Assembly (NCBI GenBank): GCA_002403305.1 | Contig: DHHM01000011.1 | Span: 173,247-237,246 of the forward strand | Reading direction: 5' to 3' | Origin: Bacteroidales bacterium UBA4772 | GTDB taxonomy: Bacteria > Bacteroidota > Bacteroidia > Bacteroidales > VadinHA17 | Length of the DNA: 64,000 nucleotides | In this document: positions 57,579 through 64,000 of the stretch, piece after piece | Layout of the letters: each line of letters opens with the position of its first letter | Position numbering within the stretch: the stretch's first letter is position 1 | Notes under the pieces: model-generated | Seen by the model: the letters and a program-made list of their open reading frames with translations, nothing else | Databases searched by the model: none | What the model was told of the DNA's origin: nothing | Translations under genes and position numbers: made by a program

Positions 57579-60056
57579 CTACTTCAATACCACATCAAGG
57601 TAAACCGAATGCCTGCCGTAGGTGTTAAAGAAGGGCTTAAACAAAACACCGTCAACGGTGAACTCCAGCTTCGAAGGGTCACCCGTAATTGATTTACTGA
57701 TGTCTTCGGCATCCAGCGTCACCTTGCGCCACCCGGTGCGGGGCCCGGGCTCCCGGGCTGCCAGTAAGACCGGTCCCCAAAACAAACTGGCAATGTTCTG
57801 CTGATCCATCACCGGCTCCAGCCAGAACTTGAACGGTATCCGCAGCTCGACGGTGTCGCCCTTCTTCCACCTGCGACTCAGGGTGAGATAACTTCCGGGC
57901 ACCGCATTAACTTTCTGTTCCCTGCCGTTGATCTTCACGAAGAAGCCGTTGGTTGCCCAGTGCGGTACGCGTACCTTGAGGTCAAACCTGCCCTTGCCGT
58001 TGATGGTCAGCACCGTCCGGTCCTCTTTCGGATAAGCTGTCGCCTGCGTCACGGAAAGATTCCTCCCGGTCCAGGTCAGGGTCGAGGGCACATAGAGGTT
58101 CACATACAGCGCCTGGTTGTCGGCGCTCCTGAAGTAAATCGAGTTCTGAAGCTTCGTGCTGCTCTCCAGTGCCGTGCCATTGCAGCAGGTAAAGCCATTC
58201 ATATCGGGGTTGTCAAACTCCTTAACCGACCCCGGCCTCAGCGGCACGTGATAGGTGTTGGCAGGGGTGTGCTCCGCCACGGAGGCGAGGATGTGATTGT
58301 ACAGCCCGCGCTCGTAATAATCCATGTACTCCGGACGCTGGTCAAAGAGAAACAGGTTTCTCGTCAGCTTGAGCATGTTGTAGGTGGCACAGGTCTCGTT
58401 CTGTCCGCCGGCCGCGAATCCGTTCTCATAGAGTGTCGACGGCTGGGCGGTGAAGCATTCCGGGTTGTTGGGATTACGTGCACCTGCGACACCGCCGATG
58501 CTATACATGTAATCGCAGGTGGCGATATGCCAGAAGTTATCAGCTATGTGATAATATTCCGGGGCCCCGGTATCGCGGTAGATCTCAATCGCCCCGATGA
58601 TCTGGGGTATATGCTGGTTGGCATGCAGACCGCGGAACATATCCACGTTCCTGGCCAGCCCGTGCGAGTGAGCGGCATCACCATAGAAAAGCCTGATGTT
58701 GTCAAACAGCTGTGCAGCCTTCATGTAACGGGGCTCGCCCGTTATGCGCGACAGCCTGGCCAGCGCCTCGTTCATGCCGCCGTACTCCCCGGCGATGTAC
58801 CTGTTCCACATGCTTATCAGTGTCTCCTGCGGCACCTGGCTCAGACGGGCATATACCCAATCGGCCATGCCCTTCACTGTCTCCAGTGCCTTCTCATTGC
58901 CGCTGAGCTCATAGACATCCATCAGCCCGGCCAATATCTTGTGCATGGTATAGTAGGGCGCCCATACCTGGGCACCGGAGACTCCGTAGGTGGCTCCCTT
59001 CTCGAGCATGATGAACTGGTCGGGCGGATAGGCGCTGATATAACCCTTGCCCCAGTTCCAGTAGTCGGTCCGGATGCCCTCCGCACTCAGGTCGGAGTCG
59101 TAGCCTGCTTTCCCTGCTGCGGGCGGCACGGCTGTCGGGTCTGGCACACAATCCCCTCCGGCACTCACGGGCTGTCCCGACAGCTGCGACAGTTCATAGA
59201 GAGTGTTCACCGTATACTCCATCTTTTCGGCAAACGTGGCCTGTAGCGCCGCATCATATCCGGTGCCTGCATAAGCCTGTGCAAGGGCGCTGAGGTAATG
59301 CCCCGTGGCGTGACCGCGCAGCTTTGTCTCCTGGCTGTCCCATACCCCCATGGGCTCTGCTCCCTCGGGCTGCTCTTGCCCGAAGGCATTGCGAAACATA
59401 TAGAGAAAATTGCCCGGGTTGGTGGCGGCGAGGCCTGTTATGAACTTGTCGCGGTTCTCAATGAATTTTGTTTTGTGGCCATGAATATCCGTGTTCAGGA
59501 TGACCTGGTCAAGGCCGAATGGTTCCAGTGTGCGATCCGGTGTCGCAGGCTCTTCAGCTGCCTTAACAGTGATTGTAGCCTTCGGTTGGATGTTTGTTCC
59601 GGCAACCTTTCCTGTTACTGTATATGTGCCCGGGACGAGCACCTGGCTGTTATCCTCCGGTGACGGCCAGATCACTCTCACATCGGGACCTTTGAAATCA
59701 CTCCTGTAGATGCCTTTCACAAAGCGGGGCAGTGGCGGGAGGTGACCCACGGCGGTCTCCGCCTGGATATCAGGAACGCTGACCAGGAAAGCATTATAAA
59801 GCTGCGGCGTTGTGTCAGGGAACACCGGGAGATACTGTTCAGCCTGATCTTTTCTCCCGGAGAAGGTCTGATCCGCGCTCAGAGCATCGCTATAAATCCC
59901 TGCGAATTGTGGTGTTCCGCCTGTTCCGTCAGAGACCTGGTCCCTGTCCTGTGCAAGCATCAGGGAGGTGCCTGATGCACATAGAATCAGTAAAAATAAA
60001 GCGGACAACCTGTTAATTTTCATAATTAAATTCTTCCCTGGTTGCTTTTTCATCAA
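57579..60056 (-). CDS. GH127-type beta-L-arabinofuranosidase, secreted
   Basis: 825 residues with a signal peptide (MKINRLSALFLLILCASGTSLMLAQ, from an internal ATG at 60023). An Ig-like segment (residues 115-175, RVIWPSPEDNSQVLVPGTYTVTGKV) precedes the DUF1680/GH127-fold catalytic domain from about 180. The zinc/cysteine site is visible: GGQNETCATYNML and GFTCCNGTALES, where the Cys nucleophile and its Glu/Cys ligands lie in characterised members. GIRTDYWNWGKGY, YYTMHKILAGLMD and SLFWGPVLLAA fit too. It probably releases terminal L-arabinofuranose from plant glycans; the related GH146 family is an alternative. No SusCD pair is nearby. Confidence 0.87.
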   Translation of the reverse strand: MMKKQPGKNLIMKINRLSALFLLILCASGTSLMLAQDRDQVSDGTGGTPQFAGIYSDALSADQTFSGRKDQAEQYLPVFPDTTPQLYNAFLVSVPDIQAETAVGHLPPLPRFVKGIYRSDFKGPDVRVIWPSPEDNSQVLVPGTYTVTGKVAGTNIQPKATITVKAAEEPATPDRTLEPFGLDQVILNTDIHGHKTKFIENRDKFITGLAATNPGNFLYMFRNAFGQEQPEGAEPMGVWDSQETKLRGHATGHYLSALAQAYAGTGYDAALQATFAEKMEYTVNTLYELSQLSGQPVSAGGDCVPDPTAVPPAAGKAGYDSDLSAEGIRTDYWNWGKGYISAYPPDQFIMLEKGATYGVSGAQVWAPYYTMHKILAGLMDVYELSGNEKALETVKGMADWVYARLSQVPQETLISMWNRYIAGEYGGMNEALARLSRITGEPRYMKAAQLFDNIRLFYGDAAHSHGLARNVDMFRGLHANQHIPQIIGAIEIYRDTGAPEYYHIADNFWHIATCDYMYSIGGVAGARNPNNPECFTAQPSTLYENGFAAGGQNETCATYNMLKLTRNLFLFDQRPEYMDYYERGLYNHILASVAEHTPANTYHVPLRPGSVKEFDNPDMNGFTCCNGTALESSTKLQNSIYFRSADNQALYVNLYVPSTLTWTGRNLSVTQATAYPKEDRTVLTINGKGRFDLKVRVPHWATNGFFVKINGREQKVNAVPGSYLTLSRRWKKGDTVELRIPFKFWLEPVMDQQNIASLFWGPVLLAAREPGPRTGWRKVTLDAEDISKSITGDPSKLEFTVDGVLFKPFFNTYGRHSVYLDVVLK

Positions 60057-60308
60057 TGAATGAGGCAGGTTTATTAATTCACCAGGTCCAAATTACGAGA
60101 TATTAATAGAGTTCCACAGGACGGGCCTGTCATTCTTTCGTTAAAAATTTATAAAATAAGACTTTATGCCGTTTCCGCATAATGAATTCAGCATCAGCAA
60201 CAAAAAGAATTGACTTTACCTGATTCACGATGTGCATTTGTAAGACAGGAACTTGAAAGCCTTAAATTAAAATCAGGAGGAATTACTATAGCTTGCACTT
60301 ATCGCAGA

Positions 60309-60521
60309 ATGGTCACCGGCATTATCATGTTGTTTCTATTGGCGGTCTGCTCCTCATTTGCACAGACAGGAAATGATCAGCAGGAGAATCTCCTGTCACC
60401 TGACAGCCTGTTCAGCGCCGCAAGGATTATTATTGACTCGTCACCATGTAAGGTACTTATTACGGTGGATGAGAACGGGAAGCCGTTTACAACAATCAAA
60501 TGCAAGTCAAGGCAATGCTGA
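60309..60521 (+). CDS. Small secreted protein of unknown function
   Basis: 70 residues from the ATG at 60309, with a signal peptide (MVTGIIMLFLLAVCSSFAQ). The mature part is about 50 residues: QENLLSPDSLFSAARIIID and ITVDENGKPFTTIKCKSRQC, with three Cys. An AGGAGG lies at 60285-60290, rather far from the ATG. The frame is open upstream to a TTG at 60210. It may be a small exported protein or an eroded gene start. 60057-60300 otherwise shows nothing. Confidence 0.4.
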   Translation: MVTGIIMLFLLAVCSSFAQTGNDQQENLLSPDSLFSAARIIIDSSPCKVLITVDENGKPFTTIKCKSRQC

Positions 60522-60660
60522 ATTCAGAATGCAGTGCACGCCTTCACCTGCCGTTTGCCGGTTTTCATCCGGCCCTGGCACTGACAAGCCGCCTGCAGGA
60601 GGCTATTAGTTGATTTGTTGTTTAAGTCGAAAATTAGCTTTTTGTAAGGAGATAAAATAT

Positions 60661-61347
60661 TCATTTTGTATCAGGGTAGTTCAACTTTCTCTTCATTATT
60701 TCAACCGGGAAGGGCTTTCCATGCCCGGGAAATACTGTGGTTACCCCTTTATCAATCAGGATTTTCCAGTTTTCTTTGATCGCATTAATATCCTGGGCAT
60801 AAATTGGCAGTCCGGGTTTTAATCTGAAAGGCAATCCGTTATGTGCCATACATCCCACGATTGCCTCCCCGGAATTCAGGATTATGCTTAATGACCCGAT
60901 TGTGTGTCCGGGTGTATGCATGATATATCCGTCTATACCATAATCGGTAAGCGGATAAGGGCTATTATTCAGTAAGATATCCGGTGTGAATTTCGGGAAC
61001 GATATCTTAAATGAAAAAATCAGAGGTTTGGTAATTTTCCCGAGCATGTTCACTCCTTTTGGAATTAGCACGCTGTCATGTTCGACACAGTCTCTCTCAC
61101 TCTCATGAATTGCAATCTTCGCTCCGGTCAGTTTGCGAATGTCACTGGCACTGCCACAATGATCAAAATGTGAATGAGTTAAAACGATCATTCTGATGCG
61201 CATCGGATCGACCTCAAGCCTTGCGAGCTCCTTTTGAAACAGGTGCAGTTTGTCTGGCATTCCGCTGTCAACCAGTACTACATCTTTCCCGCAGATTAAG
61301 TAACAGCTGGTAACTCCAAGATTGAACGATTTAATCTCTGTTTTCAT
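60661..61347 (-). CDS. MBL-fold metallohydrolase
   Basis: 228 residues. DVVLVDSGMP, the complete HxHxDH motif in VLTHSHFDHCGSASDIRKL, IHESERDCVEH, then MHTPGHTIGSLSIIL and VFPGHGKPF give all metal ligands of a glyoxalase II-like enzyme. No signal peptide. Hydrolyses an ester, thioester or similar bond; the substrate is unknown. It contrasts with the MBL gene at 40.0 kb, which has lost this motif. Base composition is somewhat more AT-rich than in the left part of the window. Confidence 0.85.
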   Translation of the reverse strand: MKTEIKSFNLGVTSCYLICGKDVVLVDSGMPDKLHLFQKELARLEVDPMRIRMIVLTHSHFDHCGSASDIRKLTGAKIAIHESERDCVEHDSVLIPKGVNMLGKITKPLIFSFKISFPKFTPDILLNNSPYPLTDYGIDGYIMHTPGHTIGSLSIILNSGEAIVGCMAHNGLPFRLKPGLPIYAQDINAIKENWKILIDKGVTTVFPGHGKPFPVEIMKRKLNYPDTK

Positions 61348-61544
61348 GGCTCAATGTTTTCTTGAGTGATTACTTCAATTTAATCTTTATGGTATCATGC
61401 CAGGTTTTATTGCTTTCAACAGCATATCTGATATTAGGTTACGCCTCACTGAGATAGTCTGATGTGACCAAAAAAAGTCTCATCAAAGCCAACCTGATCC
61501 GGGCTTTTGACAGAAGCCCTGTAGCAGGGCGGGCACACAAAAAA

Positions 61545-62447
61545 TCAGCAGTCAACAGAGCAATCCTTTTCAATCTGAACATTTTCAATCTGAAAAGTGG
61601 TATGGCTGATTCCAAACTCCCGCTTCAGCTCTTTCTGCAGCTCAGTGATAAAACCGTCATCACTGCCGCGGGGCATTATCAGGTGAGCGGTAAGGGCGAC
61701 ACGGGTGGTACTCATAGCCCATATATGCAGGTCATGAATGTCGGTAACACCTCCCTTTGCAAGCAGGAAATCACGCACTGCATCGATGTTTATATTTTTT
61801 GGCACAGCATCGAGTGCCAGGTCTATTGAGTCGGTGAATAAGCGCCAGGTGCCCCACAGGATAACTGTTATGATAAGGAAACTTGTAATCGGGTCAATCC
61901 ATTGTTTGCCGGTCAGGTTTATAAGGAAACCTGCTACTACCACACCCAGTGAGACACTTGCATCGGCTGCCATATGCAGAAAAGCCCCCCTGATGTTGAG
62001 GTCTTCCTTTTGCCCTTTCATGAAAAGCAGGGCTGTTATTGCATTGATGAAGAATCCTATGCCTGCCACAATCATTACCTGGGTGCCCGCAACCGGTTCA
62101 GGGTCTCTGAGCTTTCTTACGGCGTTCAGGGCAATCAGCGCAACAGCGCCAAAAAGCAACAGGGCATTCAGTATTGACACCAGGATGGTGGTTTTGCGCA
62201 GGCCGTATGTATACTTGCCCCTGGGGGCAATGGTAGCCAGCCATGCAGCTGTCCATGCAAACAGAAGGCTGAACACGTCACTGGCATTGTGCCCGGCATC
62301 GGCCAGCAGGGCTGATGAATTTGAACGCAGTCCAAAGAATATCTCTACAGCAACAAAAGTTACATTCAACCCGATGCCGATGGCAAAAGCCCTGCCATAA
62401 CCCGGCGACTGGCTGTGAACATTCGTATTTCCAGGTGAATGTGCCAT
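61545..62447 (-). CDS. Cation diffusion facilitator transporter (CzcD/ZitB-like)
   Basis: 300 residues, six membrane helices. Helix 2 has SSALLADAGHNASDVFSLLF (the HxxxD zinc site) and helix 5 IRGAFLHMAADASVSLGVV (HxxxD), so both transport-site pairs are intact. The cytosolic C-terminal domain (VRDFLLAKGGVTDIHDLHIWAMS) has the dimerisation fold. It exports Zn2+ or similar metals by proton antiport. No signal of metal-responsive regulators nearby. Confidence 0.9.
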   Translation of the reverse strand: MAHSPGNTNVHSQSPGYGRAFAIGIGLNVTFVAVEIFFGLRSNSSALLADAGHNASDVFSLLFAWTAAWLATIAPRGKYTYGLRKTTILVSILNALLLFGAVALIALNAVRKLRDPEPVAGTQVMIVAGIGFFINAITALLFMKGQKEDLNIRGAFLHMAADASVSLGVVVAGFLINLTGKQWIDPITSFLIITVILWGTWRLFTDSIDLALDAVPKNINIDAVRDFLLAKGGVTDIHDLHIWAMSTTRVALTAHLIMPRGSDDGFITELQKELKREFGISHTTFQIENVQIEKDCSVDC

Positions 62448-62516
62448 TTAGTGCTGCTATTGCTGCAGATCTGAATTCTTACTATCAGAACACTTACTTC
62501 AAAGGTATTGTTTTAG

Positions 62517-62623
62517 TCTTTTAGTCGAAATATGTCAGTTATTGCGCCGCTATGAACTCCCCCCCCCTTAAGTGTCTTAGTCCTTCAGCTGAAATGCGCC
62601 AGTTACTACGACGCGATGAACAC
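62517..62623. repeat. Degenerate direct repeat
   Basis: Two imperfect copies of a ~43-bp sequence: 62517-62559 (containing GTCAGTTATTGCGCCGCTATG) and 62579-62623 (containing GCCAGTTACTACGACGCGATG), separated by a C-run (CCCCCCCCC, 62559-62567). Each ends in GATGAAC or TATGAAC. No coding meaning is seen. Confidence 0.5.
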
Positions 62624-62651
62624 TCACCTTGTTATCTCAGCACCCCTTGTT

Positions 62652-62759
62652 TCATGACAGACTGAACGATAGCTTTATCCCTTCGGTAATCATCGCGGTT
62701 CCCATTATTGCGAAGAAACCCATGAATACGGTAATCGTAAAGGTGATAAGGCCTGTCAT
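62652..62759 (-). pseudogene. MarC-like protein reduced to its two ends
   Basis: A 35-codon minus-strand frame. Its first half, MTGLITFTITVFMGFFAIM, matches the conserved N-terminus of MarC/UPF0056 (NAAT) membrane proteins. Its second half, GTAMITEGIKLSFSLS, matches the last residues of the same family, usually about 200 residues long. The middle is missing and the frame is preserved, so it could be translated as a single-helix peptide. Recognition rests on pattern memory. Confidence 0.5.
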
Positions 62760-63139
62760 GATCGATGGATTTTTGATTCAATTGTTCACAATATATGAAT
62801 TTCAGGCATGCATTCCTTTTTACAGTAATGGCAGGATGGGCTTTAAACACCGCTTTTTAACCGCTGGAGAAGCTCCTGAAATTGCCGGCAGTCCTGCAGG
62901 CGACTGTTACTGTAATCCCGGGAAAATTCATTTAGTGCAATATACTGATGAACAGCGCTATATTCAGAAGTGTAACGATAATATCCAGTGTATGCAGTGC
63001 CGTTTTTTTAAAAGTAGTGTTTTTGTATTTCCCCATGACTTTTTCCGATGATGTCAGCATGGCAGATGATAGAAGCAGCCGGGCCTCTCTTTTTCATATA
63101 AATAGCAGTGGCCTCTGACAGGCAGATCAGATAAATACT

Positions 63140-63415
63140 TCAGTTATCCATTTTCTTTAAAATAAATGGCCTTCCAATTAATGCAAGAAAGATAAATACC
63201 AATATGATAATTAACGGTATGGAATTTTCCTGGAATTGTACATAGGATGAAAGTACAATTGCTATCAGACAAGCAACAGATCCGATAAGAGATATAAACT
63301 TATGTTTAATTTTTTTCCGGAAGCTCAATGAGATTAACCCCGGCCTGTCACCAAACGACAGGCGACTTTGTGCCTTTCTGAAGCCTAATATGACAACCAG
63401 AGAGATATCATCCAT
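63140..63415 (-). CDS. Possible small two-helix membrane protein
   Basis: 91 residues from the ATG at 63415 (the frame extends to 63475). Two hydrophobic segments, FISLIGSVACLIAIVLSSYV and IPLIIILVFIFLALIGRPF, follow a basic region SFRKKIKHKF. Nothing is recognised. The upstream portion (DDISLVVILGFRKAQS) reads unlike a natural N-terminus, so the true start may be the Met-less region nearer the helices, or the gene may be broken. Confidence 0.35.
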   Translation of the reverse strand: MDDISLVVILGFRKAQSRLSFGDRPGLISLSFRKKIKHKFISLIGSVACLIAIVLSSYVQFQENSIPLIIILVFIFLALIGRPFILKKMDN

Positions 63416-63647
63416 AACCGGCCAGTCATACCGGAGCATAGAGCTGGCCCGCACCCGCCTGCGTAAAAAACTCAATCTGACGAACTCCGATACGGGTTTG
63501 GTTGAATTTTTATCCGCTCTCTAAGCATCACATTATCAGTATTTAAAATTCGCCTGTAGCACTAATGTTGTGCTCATTATCCTGCATTGTATTGTATTTG
63601 TGCAGGGTATGGGCTAGAACTAAAAACCGGCCCGTTTGTCTTAAGGC

Positions 63648-63655
63648 TAATTTTG
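63648..63655 (+). promoter_or_regulatory. -7 promoter element before the interrupted outer-membrane gene
   Basis: TAATTTTG matches TAnnTTTG, 74 nt before the ATG at 63730. Confidence 0.4.
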
Positions 63656-63729
63656 TTGAACTTTTTTAAAACAGGGCGGAATCCGAAAAGCCTTATGAGT
63701 AGGGAATAATTCAAAAATAATCAATTAAG

Positions 63730-64000
63730 ATGAAAAAGTTAATTTTAACGTCAACTGTTCTGGTATTCCCGGGAGTGTCAGCCATGGCTCATATCTCGTT
63801 GCGTCCCCAGGCAGGTATTCTCTTCAACACCCTTTCATAAGAATCAGTTCAGGGTGAACTTACCAGCAAAGCCGGTATCAGCATCGGTGCTGATCTCCAG
63901 ATCGGAGGCTCATTCTATGTTCAGCCCGGAGTGAATCTGAACCCCTCAAAACTTCAGATTGAAAACGTCGGTGACATTAATTCTACTTTGACAGATTCGA
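63730..64000 (+). pseudogene. Outer-membrane beta-barrel gene with an early stop, cut by the window edge
   Basis: ATG at 63730 starts a signal peptide (MKKLILTSTVLVFPGVSAMA) and a first strand HISLRPQAGILFN. Codon 37 is TAA (63838-63840). The same frame then continues open to the window end with barrel-like sequence: GELTSKAGISIGADLQIGG, SFYVQPGVNLNPSKL. A single nonsense change in an otherwise intact gene best explains it, although a sequencing error cannot be excluded. Confidence 0.6.

Noticed and set aside
57960..59246. 428-residue plus-strand frame
   Set aside because: Antisense shadow of the GH127 catalytic domain; no recognisable motif or promoter.
61464..61829. 121-residue plus-strand frame
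   Set aside because: Antisense to the C-terminal domain of the CDF transporter; no homology.
62629..63051. 140-residue plus-strand frame and a 72-residue minus frame
   Set aside because: Neither reads like a protein. A third frame on the minus strand (62652-62759) carries the MarC-like sequence and explains part of the region better.

Overview
The window reads as chromosomal DNA of a Bacteroidota bacterium, probably an anaerobic or microaerobic relative of the Bacteroidales/Marinilabiliales. The support is: many exact copies of the Bacteroidota -7 promoter element TAnnTTTG placed just upstream of genes on both strands; a PorP/SprF-type protein of the type IX secretion system (T9SS) and a T9SS C-terminal sorting domain; the order nadK - two outer-membrane proteins - uppS - bamA - ompH - ompH - murI; and families common in this phylum (DUF6089-like, DUF2141, DUF4480-like, DUF1846, DUF937). 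The anaerobic side of metabolism shows in a 2-oxoacid:ferredoxin oxidoreductase, a tungsten-type aldehyde ferredoxin oxidoreductase, a KamA-family radical SAM aminomutase and part of the futalosine route to menaquinone. No rRNA, tRNA, complete insertion sequence, prophage or CRISPR array was seen.

0-24 kb is dense housekeeping DNA: manA, uridine kinase, pdxJ, a CBS protein, nadK, the envelope-biogenesis cluster (uppS, bamA, two Skp-like chaperones, murI), korAB, a large receiver-like/ATP-grasp protein of unknown role, fabD, folE, queD, mqnB-mqnD, superoxide dismutase and a nitroreductase. 24-35 kb carries redox and amino-acid genes: proline dehydrogenase next to a giant Fe-S/FAD oxidoreductase, PorP/SprF, a Skp-like lipoprotein, ftsB, a ThiS/MoaD-like carrier divergent from the aldehyde oxidoreductase, and the KamA-like enzyme. 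35-37 kb is a compact three-gene membrane cluster (DUF937, OmpA-like, coiled coil plus helix-hairpin-helix).

From about 37 kb to the end the window is accessory-like. Intact genes (phosphoesterases, TspO-like, cupin, DUF1846, ADP-ribosylglycohydrolase, STAND ATPase, GH127 arabinofuranosidase, MBL hydrolase, CDF transporter) alternate with eroded genes and unusual repeats. Several damaged genes keep both their beginning and their end but have lost the middle: an MBL-fold protein without its HxHxDH motif, an AIM24-like protein, a GNAT acetyltransferase and a 35-codon remnant that looks like MarC. Other relics are an ECF sigma head, a MACPF (perforin-like) protein with a stop and a frameshift, an SDR fragment, an orphan T9SS sorting domain, and an outer-membrane protein with an early stop at the right edge.

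The most distinctive repeats are a six-copy 47-bp tandem array built from the 3' end of the DCC-family gene, four intergenic arrays of a CAGTYNN heptamer, and three 15-bp-spaced GTAA-centred sites in front of the STAND ATPase. No large coherent new operon stands out. The best candidates for undescribed biology are the receiver-like/ATP-grasp protein at 14.5-18.0 kb, the DUF937/OmpA/HhH cluster, the KamA-like enzyme with an altered substrate pocket, and the head-and-tail gene remnants. All functional calls rest on recognising motifs by eye, without database searches.
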